Source: Agrypnia vestita (Eukaryota > Arthropoda > Insecta > Trichoptera > Phryganeidae). From it: DNA of 64,000 bases. The number at the start of each line of letters is the position of its first letter. Within the stretch, counting starts at the first letter, position 1. The DNA is taken from positions 1 to 64,000 of the forward strand of contig JADDOH010024921.1 in NCBI GenBank assembly GCA_016648135.1, given 5' to 3'. Both the position numbers and the translations under genes were made by a program. The notes beneath the pieces are model-generated. The model had not been told where the DNA came from, made no database searches, and saw nothing but the letters and a program-made list of their open reading frames with translations. Below, piece by piece: positions 21,801 to 32,010 of the stretch.

Positions 21801-21842
21801 ACACCCTGACGATGGAAAGGTTTTTCTGAAACATGTCGGTGT
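21801..21842 (+). ncRNA. Hammerhead ribozyme candidate, type I (P3 right arm)
   Basis: ACACC (21801-21805), CTGACGA core (21806-21812), T plus GGAAA...TTTTC stem II, GAAAC (21828-21832), AT, GTC (21835-21837), GGTGT (21838-21842). Stem I is five perfect pairs (ACACC/GGTGT), the core fits CUGANGA and GAAA, and cleavage would follow GUC. Stem III is only A-U and C-G closing a two-base loop. Such minimal stem III is typical of Penelope-associated hammerheads, which are thought to work best as dimers. Confidence 0.7.
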
Positions 21843-21960
21843 AATTAATCAAATAAAATAAGTAGATATATACAAATAATATAATCAATATTTTTTAAAA
21901 ATGTCAATCTACAATGTTGCTGAATCAATTGAAAAAATAATAATATTCTTAATTGTTACC

Positions 21961-22689
21961 ATAGTTTATTTGTTTGCAAACAGATATAATTTTCCCTTTT
22001 TAGTAATTCATTTATTTTCTGAAATATTTTTGTTGGAGTAAAGATTGTTTATAATTCGACTAAAACGAGAAATCGTGATGTTTGTCGCCGTAATCAATGT
22101 TGGAAAAATATAGTTATACCACCCTACAATTCGCTTAAAACGCAATAAAGACAATTCTACTTCTTGTAACAAAATCATTTTGTAACTTTTGATTTGAACC
22201 TGAAATCCTTCAACATGTCTTAATTACCTGTGAAGTGTATTGTTTTGCCGATGAAAATAGTTTTCCAGCACAAGTTATTGAATAAGCAATTGTTTGAGGC
22301 TTCGTATTTTGTAAACCGCCCCAGGGTCCATTCCCTGGCAGCTGCGCCACTACCCTGGGTACGCGTGCTGTCCCGATTAATGGATATTAGCATTTCCTCG
22401 TAATTAAGAGTTTACTTTGCCCATCTGATTTTAATTTCTTAACAGACCTTCAAAAGTTAGTCGAACCCAGCAAGGGTTGTCTCGAACTTTTTTCAATTCT
22501 CGAGACTGAAGGCTTAAAAAGATCCCGAGAAATCAAGGGAATCGAGACCATGAATTTTATCTAGCCAAAAAGAAAAGATATTCTATAAAATATTCATACG
22601 TGTGATGTACGGTAGAAATAAGGGATATTATTTAAGGGATATAAAAAAATTAAGGATGTAAAATAACAAACTATATTAATTTGTTAAAA
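21961..22689. other. No gene; GC-richer island 22300-22500
   Basis: Single-copy island with CCCCAGGGTCC..CCCTGG and TACCCTGGGTACGCG words. No open frame. Could be a conserved non-coding segment. Confidence 0.35.
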
Positions 22690-22805
22690 CAAATAAAAAA
22701 CTGTTATGTTAAAGTAGTTTTTTAAATACTAAAACATTAAGTATTTAAATATACTAATGTTTTAGCATTTAAACATTAAAAACTATTTTAACATAACAGT
22801 TTTTT
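22690..22805. repeat. Small perfect-arm foldback F4
   Basis: AAAAACTGTTATGTTAAAGTAG and CTATTTTAACATAACAGTTTTT are inverse, continuing to TACTAAAACATTAAGTATTTAAATA at the centre. Arms are about 55 bp. Confidence 0.75.
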
Positions 22806-22829
22806 AAATGAAATTCAGACAATATTGAC

Positions 22830-22990
22830 AGACTTGGCTTAAACGCCTCGTGATCTAAAGGTCGCGGGTTCGAACCTCACTCCAGATCAGCAAGTTAGTC
22901 CTATTTTCATAGCACAAGCGTTTAGCTTAGTTTGAAAATAGTAAGAATATTGATGTGACACTTATTTCGTGTTCGCATCTCTAAAAAAAA
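22830..22990 (+). repeat. tRNA-derived SINE, family B, copy 2
   Basis: Head: CCTCGTGATCTAAAGGTCGC with B box GGGTTCGAACC. Body: AGCAAGTTAGTCCTATTTTC, ATAGCACAAGCGTTTAGC. Tail: ATTTCGTGTTCGCATCTCTA plus an A run. The A-box half of the tRNA head is decayed. Confidence 0.75.
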
Positions 22991-23834
22991 AATACATTGT
23001 AGAGATTTTTCATGGTAATCATTAAATAAGAACATATTTTATCAGATGAAGTAGGTACTTATTGATGAGAGATTATGATACTCTCGAAACTCGAATAGTA
23101 AAATATAAAATTATAATGAAACTCATGTAGAGATACCATCGTTTACGTTCGCATCCAATTTCATAAAATTTAGGTAGCATATATACATATATACATGTAA
23201 ATCGACTCCAAAAATATAATTTTTTACGTTCATTGCGTATGTTGTATAATATATTGTAAAACTTTTCAAAGGAATTTTTCGAAAAGATTTTATTTAAGGA
23301 CATTTTATAGGTTTCAAACTTGGTATTTTATTTAAAATATCTGGATAATTATCATTTCCATAAAGAAATTGCAATACGTGATCGCTATCACTTGCATCAT
23401 TAGAGTCATCATATTTTTTTGGGATTATAAGTAGAATACTTATGAGTTAAATCCAAATTAGTTAAAAAACGTATTTAAAATGAAAAATATATAAAAATAA
23501 GAATGTGAAACATAAAAGCCAACTACAGGTTTTCACTTGTAGTGACAAAATAGCGTATTTGCGTGGTGTGCCTACAAATATATGATATAGTATATTGATG
23601 AAACTATAATATAATTGACATAATGGAAAATTATAACATATATTTTATTTGAAAAATGGCACATGAGTAGGGTTATCTTGAAATAAGTCTGAATTATACT
23701 TTTTTGTGAGTGAATTAAATTTGTTGCAAGTTCGCCACAAGTATGAGTGTAAAGAAAGTGTCTGAAAATTATGTCTCACCACAACGCGTTTGTTTCGTGT
23801 GAAAGTCTAATCAATATAATTTTTTTTTTCAAAT
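22991..23834. other. No recognisable feature
   Basis: AT-rich and unassigned. Confidence 0.4.
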
Positions 23835-23941
23835 GATTGAGCAACATTGTAGATTGACATTTAAAAAAAATATGGATTATTTTATTTGTATATATCTACT
23901 TTTATATGGGTATTCACACCGTGTTTCAGAATGTTTATACG

Positions 23942-23984
23942 ACACCCTGATGATGGAGTAGTAATTTCTGAAACATGTTGGTGT
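23942..23984 (+). ncRNA. Hammerhead ribozyme candidate (P3 copy 2)
   Basis: ACACC (23942-23946), CTGATGA (23947-23953), a weaker TGGAGTAG...TTTCT stem II, GAAAC (23970-23974), AT, GTT (23977-23979), GGTGT (23980-23984). Stem I is again five perfect pairs. The cleavage triplet is GUU, which obeys the NUH rule. Confidence 0.6.
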
Positions 23985-24009
23985 AAATACCCATATAAAA
24001 GTAGATATA

Positions 24010-24539
24010 CAGGGTTATTTGTAAAACATTAATAACCTCGCAGGACTATATTCCTGCCTTGATTATGAGTCGAAAATGTTCAAGTTATTATGACCTAATA
24101 TCAATAGTTATGGAGATATGCGACATCGAAGTTTGCATTTTTTTATCAATATTTCTGACTAATTTTTTGTAAAAAGTTGGAATATCATTACAGTAACTCA
24201 TGTCGATTACTAAAAATTCATTCGTTTCAATACAAGTTAAATAAAATGATAAAAACCCTGAAAAAATTCCAATTGGAATGTTTTCCAATTGGAATTCGAA
24301 GGTTTTTATTTGACTTGTATTAAAGGGAATAAATTTTTCATATTCGATATATGTTACTGTAATGACAGTCCAACGTTTTACAAAAAATAAGTCAGAAATA
24401 TTGAAAAAAAAATGCAAACTTTGATGTCGCATATCTCTTGAACTGTTGATTTTAGGTCATAATAGCTTGAACACTTTCGACTCATAATCAAGGCAGGAAA
24501 ATAGTCCTGCGAGGTTATTAATGTTTTACATAAACCCTG
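24010..24539. mobile_element. Palindromic MITE, CAGGG ends, copy 2
   Basis: Same family as 7183-7723: CAGGGTTATTTGTAAAACAT at the left and TTAATGTTTTACATAAACCCTG at the right, foldback throughout, central TTCCAATTGGAA words near 24270-24295. It sits inside P3 at AGATATA / TATACAAAT. The paralogous P3 (AGATATATACAAAT near 21862) shows that TA was duplicated. Confidence 0.88.
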
Positions 24540-24590
24540 TATACAAATAAAATAATAAATATTTTTTAAATATACTTTGTGAATGCGAAA

Positions 24591-25017
24591 ATGTAATTAA
24601 ATATCTTTTAATAGTTTTCTGTATGCTACAAATAATTGTAATCTTAATTAAAAACTTGCTTACTACATCCAGATACAGATCTTGTTTATGATTGGTATTG
24701 ACTTCAACTTCGACTTCGATGCGATGTTCTGTTGAAGATTATTATTTTCAAGACCAGTTCGAAATTAAAAAAAGTTCATTAAACGGAAAAAAAGATGCCG
24801 TAAAAGAGGAACGAAACAAATTAATTAAGAACATCTTGAGCCCTTTCTTACACAGAGTTTCTGGACAAATAGGGCTAAATTACTAAATGAACAAGGTCCT
24901 TGTACCGTAATGCCCGCTGGAGAGAGCCTCGTCTGTTATTTGTCTGGTGGTGGTCGGGTGGCGGACCCAGAGTGGACAGTGTGTATGTGCCATAATTTTA
25001 TAAATATAATTTAAATA
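24591..25017. other. No recognisable feature
   Basis: Unassigned; a GC-richer run at 24900-24990 has no recognised product. Confidence 0.4.
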
Positions 25018-25250
25018 AATTATATGGCTTATATTCAAGAACGAATTCTAAGTGAAATTGCATTTTTTCAGAACAAAGTTCTGTGAAATTAGAAACAAAA
25101 TTAATTAATCAGTTGGAAAGACGTACAGAAAAATCAAATGCACGAAAAAATATTTGGCAGCTACCGGGATTCGAACCACGGATCTCCTCCTGCCCCGGAT
25201 TTCTGTATGTTTTTCTAATTGATTAATTAATTTGGTTTTAAATTATATAG
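25018..25250 (-). repeat. SINE family A copy 2 with an inverted tail
   Basis: Minus strand: GGGGCAGGAGGAGATCCG, B box GGTTCGAATCC, CGGTAGCTGCCAAATATTTT and the tail CTAATTGATTAATT-type sequence (25095-25110). At 25200 the A-box half is replaced by a second copy of the tail in opposite orientation (TTCTGTATGTTTTTCTAATTGATTAATTAA). The result is a tail-head-tail palindrome. Confidence 0.65.
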
Positions 25251-25424
25251 CACTTAAGCCCATACGTAATATATTTTACAACTAGGCATAAAAGAAAAAC
25301 TTTTAATTGAAATTAAAAAAAAATAAAAATCTACATAAATACCTAAACTTTATTTATTTACATAATACATAAAGCTATAAAGTCTTTAAAAGTATATATA
25401 AAAAAAATTCAGATATTTTATCAA

Positions 25425-25620
25425 ATAAGAGCATATTGATTTTGTGGTGGGATTATAAACATAATTAATAATAGTATATTTTTTTCACTACTAATTTCTT
25501 GAAAATTTTTTCAAAGCCAATGGACCCTTCATCAGGATATAAAATATATTAAAAATTAAAAATAGACATTAACAAAATAAAAATAATTATATAGGAGATA
25601 AATTATTTAGTGATAAAAAA
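25425..25620 (-). repeat. P2 copy with degraded hammerhead motif
   Basis: Minus strand: ATATC, CTGATGA (25529-25535), AGGGTCCATTGGCTTT, GAAAAAATTTTC. The core is intact, but stem II pairs less well than at 30517 and the GAAAC plus cleavage site is GAAAAAATTT. Flanks (ATAAAATATATT, AAAATTAAAAATAGACATTA) match other P2 copies. Confidence 0.55.
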
Positions 25621-26249
25621 TTTTCAAAAATTTTGTGGTAAAAAACAAAGTATATTCTTACCAATTATATTAATTTCATAGAAAAAAGTAATTTAGTAGA
25701 ATATACAGAAAAATAAATGTAGCGTAAAAGTATCAAGTAGGTACAAAGAAAAAAACAATAAGTCTTTAAAAAAATTTTATATTACAAGTTTGTATTAAAA
25801 ACCATTATCATTGAGATATTATCATTGAGAAATTAAAAGGAAAAAAAACAAAAAATTGAGCACAAAAAAGCCTTCAGAATAATTTTAAATCAGGGCCAAA
25901 ATCAAAGTGACGCTACATTTCAATTTTAGAAATCCCTTAGACAAATTATAAATTAAATTCAAAGGTTTGAGGTACCTGCCCACATGTATCCGCCCTGCCA
26001 TGAAACACGGTAACAATATTCATAGTAAAAATCGTTATTCGAAACCAATACATTAATTTAACCTAATTCTATTTTAGATTTTTTTTTTCAATCAATAAAC
26101 ATTTGTAATGATGAATATAATTTGAAAATATATCTCACTGATAAGCATAGTTATTTCCATTTCTATGTAATATTCGATTAATAATTCGAAGAGTACTAAA
26201 AAGTAACTGAGCAAAATTAAGTTTTGACCTGGTAAAAAGTGTCCAAAGA
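25621..26249. other. No recognisable feature
   Basis: AT-rich, unassigned. Confidence 0.4.
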
Positions 26250-26500
26250 TATACGTTGGAGGCAGGAAAATGTATGATTGAATGCGCTAGAAAAATACGG
26301 TCCACATCGCTCGGAGGACAGGCAATCGCTGGAAGAGTACAGTCAGTCATCCAGTGGTGCCCAAGGGAAATGAAGAGGTCGGCAAGCCGCCTTAAAACCC
26401 GCCGGGTTAGCGAAAATGCGCGGCAGCAATTAAAAGGCAAGGGAAATTGGGAAACTCATGGGGAGGCCTTCATTCTGTAGCGGATGGAAAACGGCTGATG
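26250..26500 (+). pseudogene. Probable LINE C-terminal remnant
   Basis: The frame 26256-26480 includes QWCPREMKRSASRLKTRR and KGNWETHGEAF, resembling the W.P.G.R.RGRPK.TWRR C-terminal segment of some arthropod LINE polyproteins and the W-x(6)-A-x(3)-R-x-x-W end. The basic RGRPK motif is changed, so this is tentative. Confidence 0.35.
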
Positions 26501-28454
26501 AATTGTTGTTTATTGAATTTACAATAATTTTGTTCCTGAATGAACAATATTCAACTCAGAATTCGCTCACCAACTATGAGAAACAGACCATATTAAATAA
26601 ATAAAAAGAAAGCGCCATTGAAGTTTTAGATATTATTAGATAATAATAGAGTCATTTTGTTATATAATTTAGAAATGTTAGAAATCAAAAGGTACCTCAA
26701 AAGAAAATCTAATTAAAATGAACGTATTACACGTTATTCAATATGTTCCCCATTTCAATTTCTCCCTTTCAAACTTCACCCTACTCCCCCACCACAATGA
26801 GGCCACTACTCAATCTGAAATATGAATTTTTTGCAAACTTAATTTATGGAATTTATTGTGCGTCTTGATGAAAATATAGCAGAATCGAAACCAGTCTAGA
26901 GCTATCTACGTGGTTTATAACAAAGTTTGTTAGTTTATAGAAATTAATATAATTTATTCTATTACAATTAGAGCAAACATGATATTATATACCTATTGCT
27001 AATGGGGTTGCATATTTAGTAGTACGGATTTTTCTTATATATTTTCTATTCAAGAACATCTTTGAAAACTCTAGAAGGAAGTTTTCTCTATTTGTCTAGT
27101 TTCCCGGCAGTAGTAGAAGTTCCTATAACAGTACTTTTACATACGTAGGTATCGAGTAAAAGAATTTGACTTCATTTACATGTTTACGTGGAATTTACAT
27201 CGAGTCACAAAACGTAGTTCTGTTTTACATCAGAAAATCCGCTCCCGCCGTGAAGAAAAACCGATAGCAGATAATAGAATTACGCCAAAGTTCGCTTGCC
27301 AATTTATTATTTGTTGTTTCCAAATCTCGCTAAAAATAATGAAAAATTCTTCAGAACTTTGTGGAAAGGCAACTGTTTACCATATCGCCTTTTCCCCGCG
27401 GAAGCCGGAGATAAGATCCGTCACTCAGGAGTGTCACACCAATCTATGGGGGTATACTTTATCACCATGCTCCAATCACTCCTGGAACGGGTAACAACTC
27501 CCATCTCTTGCACACTCGCCTACTTTGCCTCCACCTTGCCACATATTCTCGGGAATATCATTGACTATTGATGAATCTAACAGCACGCCGTGTTCATCTA
27601 AAGGATGTTCTCTAATTATATTACTTCATAGACAGCTCTCTGTTCAACACTACCAAATATGCAGTAATGTGTTTTTAATAGGTTCAAGAATGGCTAAGTA
27701 TTTTGTGCATATTCTTAATTCAAATGGAGGATTACTTTGGGTGTCGAATCTTTTATAATTTTCTCGCTTTACCCAACCTTTCCGGATTACGACATTTGAT
27801 GGAAAGTGACAATTTCGTTATGCGCACTCCCATGTTAACGCATTTAAATTAATTTACACATATGAATCGATTTTTGGTCAAGGCACTCCAAGAATATACA
27901 ATTTACTTGTCCGTGTGTGCAGTTTTATGATAGCTTTAAGCCAGATAGTAATGCAACAACGCCCTTAACGTCAGTTAACGCATAACACAATACAACTATA
28001 TGAATAAAAAGCATTTAAAAATTATCAAAAAACTTTTTAAAAAATTTAAATTAAAAAATTTATAACTCATTTAATATTGAATTATTTCTTTATTATGTAA
28101 GTACAGTTTTATCACCATAATGCTAGCTTACACTCGTAAGAAAACATATTCATAAACATATACCTCCGCATGTTCAATACTAAATAATGTTCAATTTTTT
28201 ATTTTTAGATGGGAAAAAAGGTTATTTTTAAGTCAACATTCCAAAAATTATATTCTAGCAAATTCTGATATAAATGAATAAAGAAACCCACATTTCCGAA
28301 AAAAAATGCCGAAATATTTATTTGCAATGAATGTCTAGCCTTACAATTATATTTTATTATGTAGTTAAACTTAACTCTTTTGGAAACGGTTACCTTTTGA
28401 GTTTATTTCCACATTAGTTCTTAAATAGGTAATTAATTTTTGTTTTTATTAATG
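26501..28454. other. Mostly single-copy DNA; one hammerhead-like string
   Basis: 26861-26900 reads GTC, TTGATGA, then GAAAC, CA, GTC, but stem II and stem I do not pair well. 27180-27770 has overlapping open frames and is GC-richer than the flanks, with no recognised protein. Confidence 0.35.
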
Positions 28455-28562
28455 AGAGTGATCACTGAAGCCAGCTCTGAGCTCTGAGCCATTGTATATG
28501 AGACATCCATCCACGTTTCTCATACAAAAATAGCTTCGTCTCTGTGAAAGTTCTACAATTTA
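28455..28562 (-). repeat. Foldback F2 fragment
   Basis: GTGATCACTGAAGCCAG, CATTGTATATGAGACAT and ATAGCTTCGTCTCTGTGA match the right arm of F2 with an internal deletion. Confidence 0.6.
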
Positions 28563-29130
28563 CCCTAATTAATTATAAATATATTTTCAACATCCCGAAA
28601 TCCGCTGACATTTAATAAAAACCTCCATTTACCGTTCCAAACAGTTTGGGGAAGACGCGGCCGAGGGTAGAAGCGTAGCGCCGATACAAAGCGGGCGCTG
28701 TATTGTTACCCAATACGAGAACAGCGACCCAATATAAATCTCTGGCATCCCTGTAAAGGTTTTGTAAAGGGTTTATCCACCCAGATTGATCGCCGTCTTT
28801 CGTCAGGCCCTTACTTTACGGGGGTCCGCTCCAGGGCTGGTGCGCTTCCCGAATTTATCAGAAATCCCGTATATTCCCGCGTTCAATGCACCGGATTTCT
28901 AATTCCGCATTCAGCGCGCAGAATTGAAATTTTCAAATTGAAACTGCGCAGTAATTCAGCTGGGGTGGCCGGCATACAATCTGATTAATTCCACGTATTG
29001 AATTTATTATTTTCCATTGAATTTCGATTTTTGCCAATGTTCATTTGCCGTTTGTATTGTTGATTTGTTAAAAATGGATTTGGCGTTCGGACGCGCCGGT
29101 GCGAGAGAAGATTGAAAAGAAATTGACTTT
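28563..29130. other. GC-richer single-copy island
   Basis: 28650-29000 is among the most GC-rich stretches (GACGCGGCCGAGGG, TTACGGGGGTCCGC, GGGGTGGCCGGC). No open frame or repeat homology in the window. It could be a conserved non-coding or regulatory segment. Confidence 0.35.
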
Positions 29131-29800
29131 GAGATTAAGCACACAAACATACTTATTTTTGAGCATGCTCAAAAATAGTATACTCAAAGAACTGTACACG
29201 CTTGCTCGTTATTAGTATGCTAATTACTGGCATGCTCTTGTCATAGAATAGAGATGTTCTTGTTTTAAATGGAAACTTTGCAAACTGAAATATGAAATTC
29301 ATGTGAACCAATAAATCAAAACAGTTCCCGAGTTTCCATCCACGAATTTTTTATTGTAAGATTTGAAACATTCATGTATTTTAATAAAGTTTCATATGTA
29401 TCATTCCTAGGTATATTATTTTTATACAGCGGTGGCCGAGTATTCCACAGGCATTCGTGATTCCTATAATAAGTCACGAAAAGTAATGTTTTGTCATCTC
29501 CCCGACGCGCCATATTTGTTTCATCTGTCGCGGACTGAGAAGATCGCATTGATAATCGATACTGGCCGCGAAGGACATTAGCATACTCATAAGCAAGCCT
29601 GTTTGTATATGCTCAAAAGATACCCCTTCCAACCGCAAATCAAATAAGCATGCTAAAAAATCAATTGGCGGTTGATATTTGAGCGTGCTAGTAATGAGCA
29701 TGCTCACAATGTTACTAATTAGCAATAGCTCAAGAAGGTCAAGATTGCGCTTGCTCACATGCCACTAATGAGCATGTGTATCAGTACCTTAATGGATGTT
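29131..29800 (-). mobile_element. Probable DNA-transposon remnant with MADF frame and subterminal repeats
   Basis: Copies of GAGCATGCTC-like words cluster on both sides (29163, 29211-29240 and 29585, 29650-29790) of a minus-strand MADF-like frame at 29319-29513. Repeated short palindromes near element ends are typical of transposase-binding subterminal repeats. I could not define exact ends or a target duplication. The open frame at 29474-29758 is formed by these repeats and is not a gene. Confidence 0.45.
29319..29513 (-). pseudogene. MADF-domain protein fragment
   Basis: Starting at MARRGDDK (29513), the frame reads LLFVTYYRNHECLWNTRPPLY, KNNIPRNDTYETLLKYMNVS and ends WMETRELF. It fits the MADF fold signature: a helix ending YRxHxCLW, then YKN, then a basic residue and A/T..I...L. 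MADF proteins bind DNA through this Myb/SANT-like domain and occur both in host genes and as the second protein of insect Harbinger elements. The fragment covers most of one domain (about 60 of 85 residues) and then stops. A longer in-frame start exists at 29549. The palindromic repeats around it favour a transposon origin. Confidence 0.6.
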
Positions 29801-30469
29801 AGCTGAAAATAATTTACTCTGAAAAAAAATTATTTCAACTTTTGTAAGACTTGATATAAGTGTCGAATTAATTCACACTCCACGTGTTTGAGGAACAAAA
29901 ACAAAACTGTCCACTAGTTGATAAAAATAGAGGGTGGAGTGTGTATTAAAAAAAATTCTGTCAATAGTGACATATATATAGGTTACTGCCCTTGAAAATA
30001 AATTCGTAAAATCAAATTTTTATTGAACGATGATTGTTTTCGGATACGGTTTATTAAATGAATAAACTCCAATGGTTACATAAACGGAGTTAATTACAAA
30101 TTTGATTAATATGAATAACCGCAATATATTTGCATTAAATATCATTTGAGTAGTTTATTGGTTTAGCGGTTAAGATACTCGAAATTATTGAAATTATATC
30201 AATTTTAAAATGGCTCCGACTGTAAATCTCAAATATATTGATTCTAATTTTGTTAACTGCACAGTGGCGTTTTTAATATTATGTTATATGCAATCTTATA
30301 AGCAAGTGTGAAATAAAATAAAATATGTTATTACTTACTAGTTTTACAAATATAAATCGTAATTAGGCGCGTCAGAAAAAAATATTGTTCAAATTTCTAT
30401 GCGCTTGCCTCTTATCAGGAACATTTATGAAATTAACCGTTTTTTTTATTTATTAATAGGTACATAAAT
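29801..30469. other. No recognisable feature
   Basis: AT-rich. ACACTCCAC (29875) and GTGGAGTGT (29935) are short inverse words, perhaps a tiny MITE. An A-box-like string near 30158 has no B box. Confidence 0.35.
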
Positions 30470-30516
30470 ATGATTAGTAAAAATGTACTGTGTTTTCACG
30501 ACTTATATATTGAAAA

Positions 30517-30557
30517 TATCAACATGTTTCAGGGCCAATGGTCCCTTCCTCAGGATA
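30517..30557 (-). ncRNA. Hammerhead ribozyme candidate (P2)
   Basis: Minus strand: TATC (30554-30557), CTGAGGA (30547-30553), AGGGACCATTGGCCCT stem II (30531-30546), GAAAC (30526-30530), AT, GTT (30521-30523), GATA (30517-30520). Stem II closes directly on the core with an A-U pair plus three G-C pairs, stem I is four pairs (TATC/GATA), the core fits CUGANGA with G at the free position, and GUU obeys NUH. Structurally this is as good as the P3 motif. Confidence 0.68.
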
Positions 30558-30616
30558 AAATGTATTAACTAATACTAATTAACAAATTAAAAATCTAAAA
30601 TCAAAGTATAGACGAT

Positions 30617-30960
30617 AAAAAACTAACCCATAACCAAGTTTTATTATACTCTCTTTCTCATTTCCTAGTTGAAACAGGTTTTGCGCCTACTCCACGCGTC
30701 AGGCTAGAGTCGGACGACGCTACGAAAGGGAGTAATAAAAAAATTCAAAAAATCCAAAATTATACAATAATTATTAATTTTTTTCAACGAAAATTTGTTA
30801 GATCATTTTTATCGTCGCCACGAGTCTGCCTGAAAAGCTTCAGCTCGATTGGATCACGGAAAAAGGGTTAAAAATCGATCCAAATTTTTTTTGGCAGACA
30901 AGCAGACAAGCCGACAAGCAGACAAGCAGATGCTACGAGTTAAAAGAAAGAGAGTAAAAG
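30617..30960 (+). repeat. Repeat T copy 3
   Basis: From AAAACTAACCCATAACC to GTTAAAAGAAAGAGAGTAAAAG. It contains GCTTCAGCTCGATTGGATCA and a short (AGCAGACA)n tandem near 30893-30930. Confidence 0.7.
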
Positions 30961-31193
30961 TATTAGAAAATAATATATAGGAAATTGATAATAATTAAGT
31001 ACTCACATGTTTTTGTAAATTTACATTGTAAAAAAAACCATGTACATTTGTAAAAAAAAAACTGGTTATTTATAATACTCAATTAACTAATAACACTTTT
31101 TCTTATTTCCAAAATTTGAAATATTATTTTTTTATATTTTGATTGTCTATATCTACTTAGATTTTTGTTTTTTTAATTTATTAGTAAACATTG

Positions 31194-31235
31194 TATCTTG
31201 ATGAAGAAACCATTGGCCCTGAAACATGTGGATGT
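31194..31235 (+). ncRNA. Damaged hammerhead motif in P2 right arm
   Basis: TATC, TTGATGA (C3 changed), AGAAACCATTGGCCCT, GAAAC, AT, GTG, GATGT. The GUG triplet breaks the NUH rule, so it should not cleave. Confidence 0.45.
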
Positions 31236-31290
31236 TTTTAATATATAAGTGGTGAAAACAAAGTACATTTTTATTAATTATATTAATAAT

Positions 31291-31642
31291 GTCACAACAA
31301 AATCATTTTGCTCTTTTGAAAGAATACATATAAATATTTCATTTAAAATTAGGGTGTGTTGTCCACTCATCTTTTTATCCATTCAAGATATATGTATATA
31401 GTTTGATGACAGATGTAAAATATAAACTAATATGCTTTCAATACCGGAATACATAAATAAAAAGGGTTATAAAAAAATTTAACAAAGATTTTTATAATAC
31501 AACAAATTGGACATATCGCTCATAGAGAAAATGATAATCTTGAGACGAGAAAGCTGGCTGGCCAGAGAAATTTAATAATATTAAGTGTCTGAAATGTAAG
31601 CGTTTAGTTCTGTATATATAATTGTCAGCTTTATATTAGATA
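31291..31642. other. No recognisable feature
   Basis: AT-rich and unassigned. Confidence 0.4.
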
Positions 31643-32010
31643 CTAGCTTATCCACGCGGCTTCGCACGCGTAGATTTTTAGTAACTTTTAGTCATATTTT
31701 ATCAATTTGTGTTTTTTTTTAGAATTTTTGAGTTCTGCAACATCTCTAACGAAAGTATTTAAATATCTCTAAACATTAAGGCAGCGTTCGTAAAAAACGC
31801 TTCGCTCGGCCATTTTTTTGCCGACTTTAGTTGTAAAATAGGTCACCACGAAAAGCCCTTTCATTTAATCGGCATAATAATAACATATATCCACCCTGAA
31901 AGTCCATTCTAAATGTAGGTTAAAGAATTTTTGAAATCGGATGAGTAGTTTTGGAGATTACCTCCTATATCCAAACTAACAAACTTTACCTCTTTATATA
32001 TTAGTAGAGA
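31643..32010 (-). mobile_element. Helitron-like non-autonomous element H1, contiguous copy
   Basis: Minus-strand 5' end TCTCTACTAATATATAAAGAGG; 3' end GTGCGAAGCCGCGTGGATAAGCTAG followed by T (CTAG at 31643-31646). Preceded by A and followed by T as expected for Helitron insertion. 368 bp, no coding sequence. It matches both halves of the split copy at 2718-3443. Confidence 0.65.

Larger units (their letters stand above)
21566..21960. mobile_element. Foldback element P3 with hammerhead motif in both arms
   Basis: Long inverted arms. Left: from AAAAAATATTGATTATATTA through TATATACCTCTTTTATAT to the hammerhead and on to GAATGTCTTTTGTTTCTT. Right: AAGAAACAGAAGACATTTCATTC back to AATATAATCAATATTTTTT and GTCAATCTACAATGTTGCTG. 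The second copy is at 23835-24590. The right-arm ribozyme motif is the best formed in the window; the left one has lost its cleavage triplet. Confidence 0.8.
23835..24590. mobile_element. Foldback element P3, copy 2, split by a MITE
   Basis: Left arm from TTGAGCAACATTGTAGATTGAC to TATATGGGTATTCACACC; right arm from ACACCCTGATGATGG to ATACCCATATAAAAGTAGATATA, resuming after the MITE at 24540 with TACAAATAAAATAATAAATA. The right arm has a good hammerhead motif. The left arm keeps only the GAAAC end (ACACCGTGTTTCAG). Confidence 0.8.
30470..31290. mobile_element. Foldback element P2 with two hammerhead motifs, interrupted by repeat T
   Basis: Arms 30470-30560 and 31190-31290 are inverse copies: AAAAATGTACTGTGTTTTCAC / GTGAAAACAAAGTACATTTTT and the hammerhead segment. 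The centre contains repeat T copy 3 (30617-30960). The minus-strand motif in the left arm is well formed; the right-arm one is damaged. Confidence 0.75.

Noticed and set aside
29474..29758. 94-codon minus-strand frame
   Set aside because: Built from the GAGCATGCTC palindrome cluster; no protein-like pattern, and it overlaps the MADF frame.
30150..30185. A-box-like GGTTTAGCGGTTAAG as a tRNA or SINE
   Set aside because: No B box at the right distance and no related copy.
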